This document shows, one piece after another, positions 32,122 to 43,043 of a stretch of DNA of 64,000 nt. The translations under genes were made by a program, and so were the position numbers. Origin of the DNA: Stachybotrys elegans (taxonomy: Eukaryota > Ascomycota > Sordariomycetes > Hypocreales > Stachybotryaceae); contig JAGPNK010000007.1 of the NCBI GenBank assembly GCA_020746835.1, forward strand, positions 248,001 to 312,000. The letters run 5' to 3'. Positions within the stretch are counted from its first letter, which is position 1. The number at the start of each line of letters is the position of its first letter. The notes beneath the pieces were generated by a model that did no database searches, had not been told where the DNA came from, and saw only the letters and a program-made list of their open reading frames with translations.

Positions 32122-34613
32122 TTATCGGTCGATGGCCGTGACCACCACCTTGATGTCCATGTAAAGTCGATTCTCCATCACGCACCCCGTGCCCAGATTG
32201 ATCTTGACCATGCCCCCCGGCCCAAGACTGAAGTGATCTTCCCCGTCCATAATCACGTCTGCCTTGCCGCTCATGATGTGGCATATACGCAGTACGTTCG
32301 AGTCTGCCGGGAAATGATGCCGGCTGCCCATTTTGATAGTGATGATGTGTGTCGAAATGTCCTCGGCAACCTTGAACGGCTGCGCATTGTCCAAGTACGA
32401 CCTGGCCAGCGCAATAACTAAATGCCAGTCATGCTTAGCACTCGATATTGCAATCAGCAAACAGAAAACAGAAAACATACCCTCCCCGTCTTTCTGCGAT
32501 TCTCTCTTCCCCGGGACAAACTCCCAGTGTTCCGCTGTGATGGCGGATGCAGCTTGTTCATCCTGCGACATGTCCACAACGCCATAGTTGCGTCGCGCGC
32601 TCGAATTCCTGCTGAGGCTCGTCCGTCTGGTGATATCGGCTTTTGGGCGCGCTACTGGCTCTATATCCGTATCCGTGCTGTCCGAACTATCCGTTGACCA
32701 TTGGCACCGGACCTTGCGTCGCTGCAAAAGGCTCCAGTACCGGCACCCAACGCATGTCCGCCCATCCTTGTAGAAGACTTTTTGCGCCGACGTAGATAGG
32801 CTGCTTGGCAGGGCGATGCACTTCTCCGAGAGCCGCGATGTCTCGTACCGCAGGGTGCACCTGTTAGGCCCCGTCACCTCCTCGCCCGTCATGTAGGCAA
32901 CCGCACAGGCGTACATGCTAGGCTCGACTGTATCGTTGCTCTTTCCATAGTAAAATGCGATGAATTCTTTCGGCAGACCCCGAAGCTTCCTTAGGCACAG
33001 CATTGCCTCGATATCTTCACGGCGCGGAACAACAAAGCTCTTACTGAGGATTCCTTCAAGGCAGTTTACCAGCTCTGGATTTCTCTGCCCAGGCATGGTC
33101 GGCACCGGAACGGGCGTCTCTATCCTCGGCGGCGGCGTAGGCACGGGCGTACTTGCAGGAGGTATAGGCGTTGGCATGGCATGACTGCCTTGTCGGGAGG
33201 GTGGCACATACGCCGGTAGCGGCAAAGGCTGGGCAGCTCTACCCACGACAATGGCTGGTGATGGGCCGCTTGGGTTCCTATATGTGCCAACCACCGACAG
33301 GGTGCCATCGCATTTGTCGTACATCTGCGTTGAGTGGTGCGCCCCGCTGAAGTGCGTCGCAAGTTGGTCCAGCAATCGGAAGGAAGTGTGAGGACAACCT
33401 TCGACGGGACAAGGAAATGGGAACTCGCTGGATATAATCGCCTTGTAGTTTGTGGGAATGATGACACCATTTCGTATCACCGGGCCATTGGGTCCTGCAA
33501 GTTTATCAGCTTACGCTCGAATCGTTTGAAGCATGCACTAGTTTACCGATAAAGGTGCCATAGACGTGCCCATCAGCTCGACGCTCTATAGGCGGCAAAT
33601 TCTGAGCAGCTGGCGGAACATTCTTGGGCTGAGGATCAACACGAGCCTGTGGGTGAATCGAGGGCTGCACTGGACTAGCCGACGCCGACACTGGCAGCGA
33701 CACCGAGCGCCGCGCCTCCTCTCTCGATCTGGCCACAAGCTCCGCTGGCGTCAACGGCTTTCGAGGCGCATTCACGGGAGAGGGCGCCGGGCTGTGGGTG
33801 GGCGGTATCATGGTCGACACCCGCAGGTCGAAATTGCTAGCCAGCTTGGCCTGCTCGACTGCAGCGACCCTGGCAGCGGCACGCTCAATCGCAGTGGCAG
33901 GCTGCGAGGAAGGTGGCGGACGAGCACGCTTCGGGTCCGGGTGCAACGATGGCAAATCCTCGCTTGTGCGCTTCTGTGGTGTTGCGACAGGCATGGAGGG
34001 CACAACTGGGATGTAAGGGTTTATCGATGCTGTAAAGGGGAGCAAATTAGAAGACAAAAAGGAAAGAAAACAAGAGGGCTGGTGTCATGCGCGTGTCGGC
34101 ATATAGGCGGAGGGACTCACCAGGCGGCGCCGGCTGGCGCTTCATCCCCGGCGTCACAGCAGGCAAATCAGCTGAGCTCGACGAGTCTTCACTACTAGTA
34201 CTATCGGCGCGCGACACCTTCGGCTGCTGCTTCTGTTGATGCTGCTGCTGCGTCTCCCATTCCTTCTGCGCAGCGACAATCTTGGCAAACCCAGACAAGG
34301 GACGCTCAGAGGACACCTGTGGCGGCGGCGGCTGTGGCTGCGGCTGCGGCTCCGTCGACGGCAGGACGATGTCGCTAACAACGCGGCTGGGCTCCGGATC
34401 CGGATCTGCAGGTGCCGGCGTGGGCGCGGACGCCGGTGACTCGGTCTTCCTCGCCGTCGTTGACGGGCTGGCGACTGAGCTGTTCTGCGAGGAGGCAGCG
34501 GCGGCGGAAGAGGAGGGCGGTTTGCTGAGCACGGCCTTGGTCCAGGGCGAAAATCTGGTGCGGTTGATCCTGCGCGAGGAGCCAGGGCCCTCGCCCGCTG
34601 GCGAGGACGCCAT
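32122..34613 (-). CDS. C2H2-like zinc-finger protein with C-terminal cupin-like domain, unknown function
   Basis: Exons 34613-34121, 34029-33547, 33494-32481 and 32417-32122 give 761 residues. Introns of 91, 52 and 63 nt have GTGAGT, GTAAAC and GTATGT donors. The first 320 residues are Ser/Pro/Gln-rich and disordered, with an NLS-like stretch (TPQKRTSEDLPSLHPDPKRA). Residues 354-378 fit a C2H2 finger (C-x4-C-x13-H-x4-H, within PCPVEGCPHTSF...LATHFSGAH). A second Cys patch, TCVGCRYWSLLQRRKVRC, follows a region I cannot name. The last 95 residues resemble a cupin barrel (LRICHIMSGKADVIMDGEDH, SLGPGGMVKINLGTGCVMEN). Nuclear or chromatin function is plausible but inferred. It is not obviously Mif2/CENP-C, since no CENP-C motif was seen. 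Confidence 0.7.
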
Positions 34614-35352
34614 GCCGCGGGCTTTGTGTAGCGCTTTGATGAGTCTGTATGTCTGTGTCCGTGTCCGGTTGCTTTGTGGTGGCTGATGCTGAATAGGGTG
34701 AGATGCAAAGCTGGAGTGAGTGAGGCTCTAGGGCGCGATGAGAACCCTAGAGGTCGTGTTCGGGGGTGGCTCAAAGAGGAAACCCCAAGCAATAGAAAAT
34801 TAACTATGCCGGATTTATTCCAACAGTATCAAGCTCTCTCTCCGGCGACACTGAATGGATTGTAGCGACAATGGAAGTAGTTGAATAGATGGATGAACCC
34901 AGAAGGGGAAACGCGCCTTGGAGTTGCCTTACGCGGGTCGGCGCGCCTTATCGCCAGGACCAGCCCCACTAAATATGTACGGATAGAGGTACTTGTACCA
35001 CCACTATGGCTTCAAAGAGCAACGACAAGATGTAAAAAGAAATTTTTTTAAAAAAAGAAAGAAGGAAGAACCAGAAGAAGACAGATATTTTATCATACAA
35101 TACTGACCCAGCTATATATCTGCTCCTTATCAGCTGGGCGGGCACTCCTCAACAGCTAGATCTCGGCATCTTCATCATGGGCAGTCCATAGCTCCGCGTG
35201 CCAGCAGGCTCATGGGGCATTGAGGATTTGTACATCTATGTCCTTGGTGGAGAGACTATCAAGTAGATGAACTCTCACAACAGTTCTCCTCCTTGACCCA
35301 GCAAACAAGGCTGTGTACAAGGTGAAAAAGTATATATAAATAGCCCAACCAG
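34614..35352. other. Intergenic region
   Basis: The upstream region of the zinc-finger/cupin gene, with an A-rich patch at about 35033-35065. Short ORFs only; no feature supported. Confidence 0.45.
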
Positions 35353-35613
35353 CTAAATTCGGATGGCGAGCACTATCATGCCCACCAGAATCGCCGTGTA
35401 AATGTCCAACCCTATGCAAGCCAAGACTAGCATTCCGGATTCCAATAGTCCGTAGGGCTGATTGTCATCGAGAACCAGCGGGTAGTAGAAAATTCTTGGA
35501 GGGAAGAGATAATTACGGGTAAGGTCGGAGGCGCCGACGCCCCTCCGGAACGCATATACAGTGGCGGTAGACGCCAGTATCAAAGTCCAATTGATAGTCG
35601 TTTTCGATTCCAT
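35353..35613 (-). CDS. Possible small membrane protein (86 aa), orphan
   Basis: From ATG 35613 the frame encodes MESKTTINWTLILASTATVY..., with a first hydrophobic segment near the N-terminus and a second at the end (SGMLVLACIGLDIYTAIL, VGMIVLAIRI). Immediately upstream, on the same strand, an ATG at 35827 begins a Pro/Gln/Ala-rich exon (MNNNTNQHAGGGPEP) ending in a convincing donor (GTGAGT) with branch GCTGAC and TAG acceptor, but the frame after splicing closes within 18 codons. The real gene structure here is therefore unclear. No homologue recognised. Confidence 0.3.
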   Translation of the reverse strand: MESKTTINWTLILASTATVYAFRRGVGASDLTRNYLFPPRIFYYPLVLDDNQPYGLLESGMLVLACIGLDIYTAILVGMIVLAIRI

Positions 35614-36371
35614 GTTAAAGATTCGGGTTGTAGTGGGAGGTAGGTTCAAAAGGCTCAAACGGCTTGGGCTATCGTACGATACAGACCGTCAGCAACACTG
35701 TTCCTCGAAGGCCTCTCGGGACGGGTGGACTCACTTGGGCAGCCTGGCTGTGTGCGGCCGAGGCAGGCTGTTCTTGGGGGGTCGGCTCAGGGCCGCCCCC
35801 GGCATGTTGATTCGTGTTGTTGTTCATTTTGGCTGTTCGGATGGTGTGTAGATTCAGATTGGCAGACAAGGGTCAAGAATTGTTCTTTGGTGTGTGGATG
35901 GAATGAAGAGAAAGAGAGGTATTTTTGAATTCATTTTGAGGATTGTGGTCATTGGCTGAGACTGGATCCATTCTTCCATTCTTTTTTTTTTTGTGTAGTT
36001 GTCCCTAGTCTTGCAAGAGATTGATGTCGATGTAGAGATGGTTCTGTCTTTGGAGGAAAGCGGTGTTGATGCCATGGTTTTTGTGAGTAAGAAAGTGATG
36101 TGTTGATGAAGAGGTCGATGTGTCCTTAGAGGAAAGCAGAGATCCTTTCTTATAGGCAGCGAAGCCGCGACAGATTGGCAGGAAGCTTGAAGATTAAGTT
36201 TTCTCTCATGACAGTAACTTTGCTCAAGTTACCTTGACCGTTGCCCGGAATAAGCCTTCTCCCAGCAACCTTGATTCCTTGTATATTAAACGCCTGGTGC
36301 TGCCATTGCCACGGTGGCTTCCGGATTTTTCTGCTAACAGTCACTCATCTCCATCCCATCGGGGCACAGAA

Positions 36372-36668
36372 TCAGTGATTCTTCATGACTATGAAGTGCC
36401 GTACACGGCGTTCTTGAGAAAATATGAATTTCGTAATTGAATTTCCCAGCCTCCTGCTATTCCTGAGGCAGCTTTTCGGTTCCCCAACCATAGTCTGGTG
36501 CGCGCTTGGGAGAATTAACCATGATGGCCCAATACGCTGCAAAATGAGCAATATCAGAGCGAGACAAAATGCCACAATCGCATAATTCACTGCTTTGCCA
36601 CGATAGGTGATATATAAAGCCAGCATCCCGAGCGGATACGCAAACAGGAGTCGAAACCCGGCCATCAT
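36372..36668 (-). CDS. Possible small membrane protein, orphan
   Basis: From ATG 36668 the frame begins MMAGFRLLFAYPLGMLALYI and contains a second long hydrophobic run (NYAIVAFCLALILLILQ), then a basic tail. A possible 3' splice site (CTGATATTGCTCATTTTGCAG, ending at about 36540) would switch to another frame that ends APDYGWGTEKLPQE with a stop at about 36457. Which end is real, and whether it belongs with ORFs at 36665-37079 or 37275-37616, cannot be decided. No family recognised. Confidence 0.22.
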   Translation of the reverse strand: MMAGFRLLFAYPLGMLALYITYRGKAVNYAIVAFCLALILLILQRIGPSWLILPSAHQTMVGEPKSCLRNSRRLGNSITKFIFSQERRVRHFIVMKNH

Positions 36669-37274
36669 AATAAAACAAAATACCAGGTCCAATTGAAGTC
36701 TCGGGGGACCAGAAGCAAAAAGTCCATACTGGTCAGGAATATGGAGCTATTGCGACTGGATCTCGTAACATCTAGTAGCGAATGCGAGGTAATGGGCATC
36801 TGATGAACCAGGTCCAGCCATTGAGAATATGAATAACGCGAGGGTATTGCCGAGTCGACTCCGGTTTGGCGGTTGGGTGGTATGGTAAATCTTCGATGGT
36901 GAATTAATTGGAAGAGGCTCGAACAGGTAGACCGAAGACCAATGCCTTGTCTCAATGATTCCCTTAGATCTTTTGGATCTAGGGAAAGATTCCCAAACAA
37001 GAGGATGTTTGTGGGATAGTAGAATATTACACGGAGTATGTTGACTGTGCTCAAGATATGTATGTGGGTAGGTCGTCACAGGGAGAGGAAATTCTTGTGT
37101 ACATGACGGCGCGGCGGCGTTTCTTTGTATTGTGCACAGAGGGCTATACCATGCAGCGGGAAGCCTTTTTCAAGATACCTGATGCCTAATGCCTAGGTAC
37201 CGAGAGGTAGGTAAAGTAAGTATGGCGGTGGCCCGATCACAGCATCCCACCATATACAACGCATTTGACGCGAA

Positions 37275-37616
37275 TTAGCTGTTTGCACTGCAAGAGAGCA
37301 TGTTTATGCATAGAGGGGAAAAAGAACAATAGAAAGGAATAGTCTGACGGTGGGGACTACCCTGCTGCCCACAGAACCAGAACAGAGTCAGATCGATAAT
37401 GAAGGGGCCGTCAGATGACTTCACCCAATGGCCAGAGCCAGAGAATAGCCAGACAGCAGCAGCAGCAACCACGTACAAGCATGCGTATGCAGCTAGCAGA
37501 CCTACAGTCAGCACACTCAGTGTTCGCGTACCGTTCATCAGCGTGCTCCGTCGAAAGATAGCTGCTTGGCCATGGCATACGTAGATACTCCTTGCATAAT
37601 CTATCACACATCCCAT
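37275..37616 (-). CDS. Possible small membrane protein, orphan
   Basis: The frame from ATG 37616 (113 codons), or from the internal ATG 37538 (MNGTRTLSVLTVGLLAAYAC), carries a strong hydrophobic segment LLAAYACLYVVAAAAVWLF and a second moderately hydrophobic one (IIDLTLFWFCG). The end of the frame is Cys/Ser/Pro-rich and may be intron or UTR. It lies 59 bp from the 3' end of the bL27m gene on the same strand. No family recognised. Confidence 0.22.
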   Translation of the reverse strand: MGCVIDYARSIYVCHGQAAIFRRSTLMNGTRTLSVLTVGLLAAYACLYVVAAAAVWLFSGSGHWVKSSDGPFIIDLTLFWFCGQQGSPHRQTIPFYCSFSPLCINMLSCSANS

Positions 37617-37674
37617 AATGTTACAGTGAATACATACGACACAATAATACAGCCGCTTCGCAGGGCCTCTCCCT

Positions 37675-38546
37675 CTATTTGGCCGCCTTCTTAGCCTTCT
37701 TGGCCTGCTTCTTGCTCAGCACCTTCTTCTTGACCTGCACCTCCTCGCCCAGCTCGGCCCTCCGCGCCGCCGCCTTGCGCTGGCCCTCGAGGTTGCGCTC
37801 GGCCAGCCACCTCCGCCGGCGGAACCACTGCTTGCGCGTGCGGAACCGCGTCTTGCGCACCTGCGCCGTCTCCACCAGCTGGCCGATCCGCCAGTTGTCC
37901 TCGCGGTAGCTGTAGTCGTCCCGCAGACGCAGCAGCCTGTCCGGCTCGTTCTCCTGCAGCCGCGTCACCTGCGTCGGGATCCCAGAGGCCGACAGCTCCG
38001 GCTCGGGCGCCGCCTGGCGGATCGGGAAGGTCATCTTGTTGAGGCGTCGCTTGCGCTCCGCGTGCACTGGGTACGGCAGCGTGTCGTTCTTGTCAAACAC
38101 GACGCCAATGTATTTGCGGTCCGGGTGCTTGGCCGGGTCGCGGTAGTACTTGACGTATCCCGTGGCCATGGCGTGGATCGTGTGGTCGCGGCCCATGATG
38201 CAGTTCTCGCCCGGCCACCACAGCGTGCCTCGCTGCTTGTAGATGATGTTGCCGGGAATCACGTACTGGTCTGCCATGCCGTTAGCCAACCTCGTCCAAC
38301 GCTCCCCCCTTCCCATCAATTCAACCACGCACCTCCCGTTCGCTTAGCTCCCAGCTTCTTGGGGATACCCTTGGTGTTCCTCTTCTTGTACGCTCCCTGA
38401 GCCTTGACGGATGCAAATCTCCATCCCTGCACCAGGGACGAATTGACCGGCTGCGCGGCAAACGGCGCGACGACGCCATTGAAGCCCGCTCGGGCCAGCC
38501 CCGTCGCAGCAGCCAGAATCGGCCGCTGTAGGGCGAGGAACCGCAT
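37675..38546 (-). CDS. MRP7: Mitochondrial large-subunit ribosomal protein bL27m (MRP7)
   Basis: Exons 38546-38333 and 38270-37675 give 269 residues. The 62-nt intron (GTGCGT, branch GCTAAC, CAG) joins KRTG to DQYVIPGNIIYKQRGT in frame. A presequence (MRFLALQRPILAAATGLARAG) is followed by the L27 core: KGIPKKLGAKRTGDQYVIPG, QRGTLWWPGENCIMGRDHTI and DPAKHPDRKYIGVVF. A fungal C-terminal extension follows, ending in the Lys-rich tail KKKVLSKKQAKKAKKAAK. bL27 sits near the peptidyl-transferase centre. The long C-terminal extension is normal for fungal mitochondrial L27. Divergent from LCL2, with 268 bp between the starts. Confidence 0.93.
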
Positions 38547-38814
38547 GGCCGGAGGTTGTTGCTGTGCGGTGGTAGGTGATTTGGTTGTGGATATTCAGAA
38601 TCCGTTTTCTCAAGCTCCTTCTCGACTTTCCCCCGACCGGGGCAGTTTTTACGCTTAGTCATGTCGACCCATGCCGCTCGCTTATCGATAAGCTTCTGGA
38701 CAACTATCAGTACCAGCAACCCATGCATTTATGATGGCTTCCACGACCACGTAGAGTTTCCCAACATCGTCTTTTGCTACTTGCTTCGCTTTTTGTCTTT
38801 CTAACCCCAGAATA
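38547..38814. promoter_or_regulatory. Short divergent promoter bL27m / LCL2
   Basis: 268 bp between start codons of bL27m and LCL2. A pyrimidine-rich stretch (about 38775-38800) precedes the LCL2 ATG. No specific site assigned. Confidence 0.4.
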
Positions 38815-39234
38815 ATGCGGTTCCTTATTCTCGTTTTGTCCTTGGTAGGACTCGCCGCTGCGCAATTCGGCGGCTTCTTCGACCAGATGTTTGGCGGAGG
38901 TGGAGGCGGCGGCGGCGGCGGCGAACACCAAGCACAGAACCGCAACAATCCTAGCGATGCCACTCACTACCGCGCCCGCCACGATCAATGTTTGTCCCTT
39001 TACATTCCTTCTGTAGAGGGCGATGACTGACCATGGGCAGCTTTCTGCGACAAGTACCTCTGCCCCGACACCCTCGCCTGTGTCCACTTCCCGCACCACT
39101 GCCCCTGCGCCTGGGATGCGACTGAGGACAAGGTCGAGCTCGCCGAGGGACGACGGATCTGCGCCTCCAAGGGCGGGTTCCGCGAGGGCGAGGCGGCACG
39201 AAAGATCGAGCTCGCCAGAAAGGGACTCCTCTAG
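38815..39234 (+). CDS. LCL2: Long chronological lifespan protein 2 (Lcl2), secretory-pathway
   Basis: A small fungal secretory-pathway protein linked to ER-associated degradation and lifespan in yeast. Exons 38815-38989 and 39041-39234 give 122 residues. The 51-nt intron has a less common GTTTGT donor, branch ACTGAC and CAG. A signal peptide ([16 protein letters not shown]) is followed by [13 protein letters not shown], a polyglycine run encoded by a GGC repeat, then the conserved Cys domain: [55 protein letters not shown] and LARKGLL at the end. The Gly run replaces the Gln-rich segment of other Lcl2 proteins and may vary in length. Confidence 0.93.
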
Positions 39235-39762
39235 GTCAAAGGGTCCCCCTACATGACGATATACGAGAAACGTTGAAACAGTCACGGCAAGCAACGATGA
39301 AGAGCCGGTCTATGAATGGGAATGGGAGAAATATCTGAAGTGCGATCAAAACGCCTAGCTATGGGGGTCTGCCCTAGGCAAGACCCCTACGACACGCCGT
39401 GTTCGTTATGAAAAGGGATAGTTGTACATCAAACACGGCCCCGATACCTGCAACCCCCCTTTGCAACAACGTCCCAAGTGTCGTGGTATTCGCAAAACTC
39501 CGAGTAGCGTGACAGCAGCCGCCTTTGTGGCTGTGTCGCGGATGAATACTAATAAAAAGGGGAGGTATAAAACGAATGGAGAAGGCGAGATGTTGGAAAG
39601 CCAGTACCCAGCAGTAACAAATAAATAAGAGAAATTCAGATATGAGACAAGAGCTGTTCGTTGGAATGGCGTATACCGTCAGTCGTCAGTCAGTGCTGTA
39701 TCTGTCGCAAGAGATGTGCTCCGCGCCATGCGAGAGCGTCCCGTAGTGTGATCCGGGGCATA
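39235..39762. other. Convergent 3' intergenic region
   Basis: 528 bp between the stops of LCL2 and the Glc8 gene. No gene seen; the short plus-strand ORF at 39422-39628 has no supporting feature. Confidence 0.45.
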
Positions 39763-40586
39763 CTAGGTAGCGCCGTTGGGCATGGGTGGCATGGGAGGGG
39801 GTGCTGCGTCGTCGTCTTCGTCCTCGGGGAGGTCCTCGGGGTGGCCGAGCAGCTGGGCGACGTTGCCCATCTCGTAGTGCTTCTTGCGTAGCTCCTCAAA
39901 CTTGCGGTGTTTCTCGCGCTCCTCGGCGGAGAGCCCCACCAGGCCGTCATGGCCGTCGGAGAAGCTCTCGTCGTCGACGTGGACGCTCTTTTCGCTGCCG
40001 CTGTTCTGGCGAACCATCGGGGGCGGCGCCGGGACTTCCTCCTCCGGCTCGCCCAGCGATAGACCCGGAATGTCGTCCTCAGCACCGCGACGTGCAGTCT
40101 TACGGTCAGCAGCAGAAGCGTCCAGCGGGTCCGCCTCCTCGTCTTCGTCCGACGGGTCCTCGGCCGGGTTGTAGTGTTTTGCGTAGGGAGTCTTGGGCTC
40201 ATCGATCTTCATGGTAGCCGTGCGCTCCTGCTCCGTCAGGTAGAGGTTGGCCTCGTCCCACTTGAGGCGCTGCGACAAGTCGAGGCCGTCGGCGTGGGAG
40301 GACTGGCGGCGGGAGGCGGCGAGGCGGGCGGCCGACGAGGACCTGCGGTGACCCGCGTTGATCTGGGTGTTGGCAATGGTGATTTCCTTCTCGGACATGG
40401 AACGCTCCCGCTGGGGGGAGGTGGGCGGCGATCCGTGATACGAGTTCTTGAGAATGCCTGGAGGAGGGGTGGTTAGCGAGGCACTCTGCAGCTCGCACAG
40501 AGCTGTGACGAGGTCGTACCTTTGGGCCGTTTGGCGTCAGGGCCAGGCGGGGAGTGAATAGGCGACGATTCCACGATGGACGCCAT
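39763..40586 (-). CDS. GLC8: Protein phosphatase 1 regulator, inhibitor-2/Glc8 family
   Basis: Binds and modulates type-1 protein phosphatase. Exons 40586-40520 and 40457-39763 give 253 residues. The 62-nt intron has GTACGA, branch GCTAAC and CAG. All inhibitor-2 signatures are visible: [10 protein letters not shown], which spans the splice junction, then [20 protein letters not shown] and [17 protein letters not shown] (with the Thr that is phosphorylated in Glc8), and a C-terminal [18 protein letters not shown] segment equivalent to the HYxE docking motif. The rest is acidic and disordered. Start chosen because [20 protein letters not shown] leads directly into the KGILK motif. Confidence 0.92.
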
Positions 40587-42001
40587 CTCGAAAGCGTATA
40601 AGTGGGCGGAAGGGAGGGGGTGGGGTTAAGCGAGGAGAGAAGGAGAGATGCTGGCTGCAGTACGGGAGGAGAGGAGCTGTGTCTCGTCGGGTGGCCTCGG
40701 CAGGGAAGAGTACAAAAGTATCGCGAGGTAGATACAGGAGCAGGAGAGGTAGGTAGGCAAGTCAGGTTGCGCGGTGTGACGATGCTTCTTCGGGCTGGGG
40801 GGATCCAAGTGGGGGACACGTGATGGAGGCAGAGAGGCCAGCAGACACAACGAGCCGGTCGCGCGACAGCCTAGAAGGGAAAGTAGAAGGTGCTGCTGCG
40901 GTGCGGGCGGTGCGGGCGGTGCTTGTGATGCTATCACGGAATCAGGGGCTGGTCTGGTGAAGAAGGAAAGGAAGCCTAGGTAGTAAATGGGAAAAGGGTC
41001 GAGAGGTGACGAGAAACAAACGGCCAGAGGTGCATAATGACGCACCTCAGTGCCCCAAGTACCTACATATGTACCTGTAGCCATCAATGTCCCCTCCCAC
41101 CTTTAGTACTAGTACTTGTCTTTACGCTTGCCGACCGCCGAAACGAATCCCGTCCTGTCTGCCCGCCATGAGATGCCTAATGCGCCATTAGGCATGCAGG
41201 TAGCATCGGCCCACTGCGCACCACCAAGCTGGCGATGCGTGGACACGAGGAGCATGAGCATGGGACAATACGATGGATCGATGGATACCTGAAGCTGTAC
41301 GGAGTACTACGTAGTATGGGGGCCGATTCCCCAAGTGCCCGCATCCACTCCCTCTCCTCACCACCATGACCAAGCCTACCACTCTCGCCCATCATCATCA
41401 TCATCGTCGTCATGGCGCCCATCTTTTTCCCCCAGACCCAAAAGAAGAAATGCCGCCGGTCCAGCCACCCGCGTGCAGCACCTCGGCTCCCCACCACCGC
41501 CTGCCGCGCTTCATTCACACATCCACATGCTCGCTATGTACGATATAATGCGTTATCACAGGAATGCGGTGGGCGGGCAGCACCATGCATGGTTGGGCTT
41601 TTGCGGGGGAGCAGGAATGCCAGCCACCTTGTCCATGCCCAAAAAGCCTGCAGGGACCTTGTCAAGGGCCCGTTGGATTTCGATCCTGCGATAAGCGACC
41701 TCTGCCCGACTGACCTACACCGGCACCTATTGCCCACGTTTAATCCGTAAAAGCTTGAGAGACAGTGAAATGATAGGCATCGCAACAACAATGCGCAAAA
41801 TGAGAACACATAGCACGTCCTTACATTCTATTCTTTCTAACCACTCATCTCATTCCATTCGGTTTCTCACCTACCCAAACCCCAACTTACCTTAGTAGTA
41901 CTTCTCACCAATCACCACCCTCCATATACAAATCAGAAAATGACACAAAAATGCAATCCACCATCGCAGTGAATGCAGAGGCAAAATAGCAATCCATTGC
42001 A
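40587..42001. other. Intergenic, about 1.4 kb
   Basis: The Glc8 upstream region and flank of the tRNA gene. It contains a CAT/CGT trinucleotide run at about 41391-41413 and purine-rich stretches. ORFs of 110-150 codons here have no domains and overlap on both strands. No other gene was supported. Confidence 0.45.
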
Positions 42002-42087
42002 TCTCTCCGACCGGAATTGAACCGGTGACCTTCAGGTAACAATATCCTATTACAGCCCGACGTGATAGCCAACTACACCACAGAGAG
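42002..42087 (-). tRNA. tRNA-Tyr (GUA) with 12-nt intron
   Basis: The minus-strand sequence folds as a complete cloverleaf: acceptor CTCTCTG pairs with CGGAGAG (one G-U), D stem GTG/CAC, anticodon stem TCGGG/CCTGA, variable loop AGGTC, T stem ACCGG/CCGGT with loop TTCAATT, and discriminator A. The anticodon loop starts C-T-GTA-A, giving anticodon GUA for tyrosine. A 12-nt intron (TAGGATATTGTT, plus coordinates 42038-42049) sits after position 37, the canonical place. All nuclear tRNA-Tyr genes in fungi carry introns, which supports the call. Confidence 0.93.
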
Positions 42088-43043
42088 TTGGCCGCTGGTG
42101 AGGCTACGATTCCTATCAACCCCAGGCCCAGCCGCAGTCTCCCGGCACCTTGCGTCCTCTCCCACCTTCTTCGTGCCTCACTGGTAGGTATTAGGTACCG
42201 TTTGTTGTGTGTCGTTGCGACGATCTTAGAATTACTTCTGTAGCCCCGATAGCGGAACACCCGTTGTGCGCTGGTTCATGCACCTCAGCCCAAACAATGA
42301 CAGCGCCTCCCTCTGCACGTCTCCATGGATCGCCCCTGGATGCGGTGCAACTACCAAATGCGTGGCCGTCAGGTACATGCAAGCCACTCTGTCCCACGCA
42401 TGTCAGCCCGCAGCATCACAGCATCGGCTATGGGGCTCCTACGTGGCTATCTGCAAGCGACTCCAGCCATGTCAGCGTAGCGACCTCGGCCAAGCCATGC
42501 ACCATGTTGTCCAATTCACCAATCACCATGCGCAATTGGCTTCAATTCACTTTTTGCATCCCACACCTATCCATCACGCCATGTCCCTTCCAACAGCCTG
42601 GCCTGCGCGCGCCATACGTGGAGCTCGATTCTCCCACCACGTCTCCCTCACTTATCCACACACCCCTCGACCGCCTCATCCCCTTCCAGTCCTAGTAGTA
42701 GACTCTGAGACATACACCAGAGCCATGTGCTGGCTTCAGCATTCCTCGACCGCGTCTAGAACTTTTGGGCCTGCATCGGGCTTCGCGGTCTTCGGGCCGT
42801 AGGTGGATCTCGGGGTGTTCTGTTCCTCAGTCCCGGGACCCCTGTACATGATAACGAGGCACCGATGCCATTTGATTAGAATCATGTCCTGGCCTGGGTA
42901 GCATGTTCAAACTTCTTGGCTTGGGCCGACTGCCTAGGCGAAAGAGGTCTTGTCCATGCGGTGGGCGGGATTCGACAGGCTTGGGGTTGTGAAACCGCCA
43001 TGAATGAACAGTGAATGAATTTATAGTTCTATGGCAGGCCCCC
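42088..43043. other. Intergenic region upstream of tRNA-Tyr
   Basis: About 950 bp between tRNA-Tyr and the 3' end of the Zn2Cys6 gene. Plus-strand ORFs of 160-180 codons overlap one another (42207-42802) but show no domain, no start context and no homology I can recognise; I treat them as spurious. Confidence 0.4.

Noticed and set aside
42207..42802. Overlapping plus-strand ORFs near tRNA-Tyr
   Set aside because: His/Pro/Ser/Thr-rich translation in two overlapping frames with no supporting signal.
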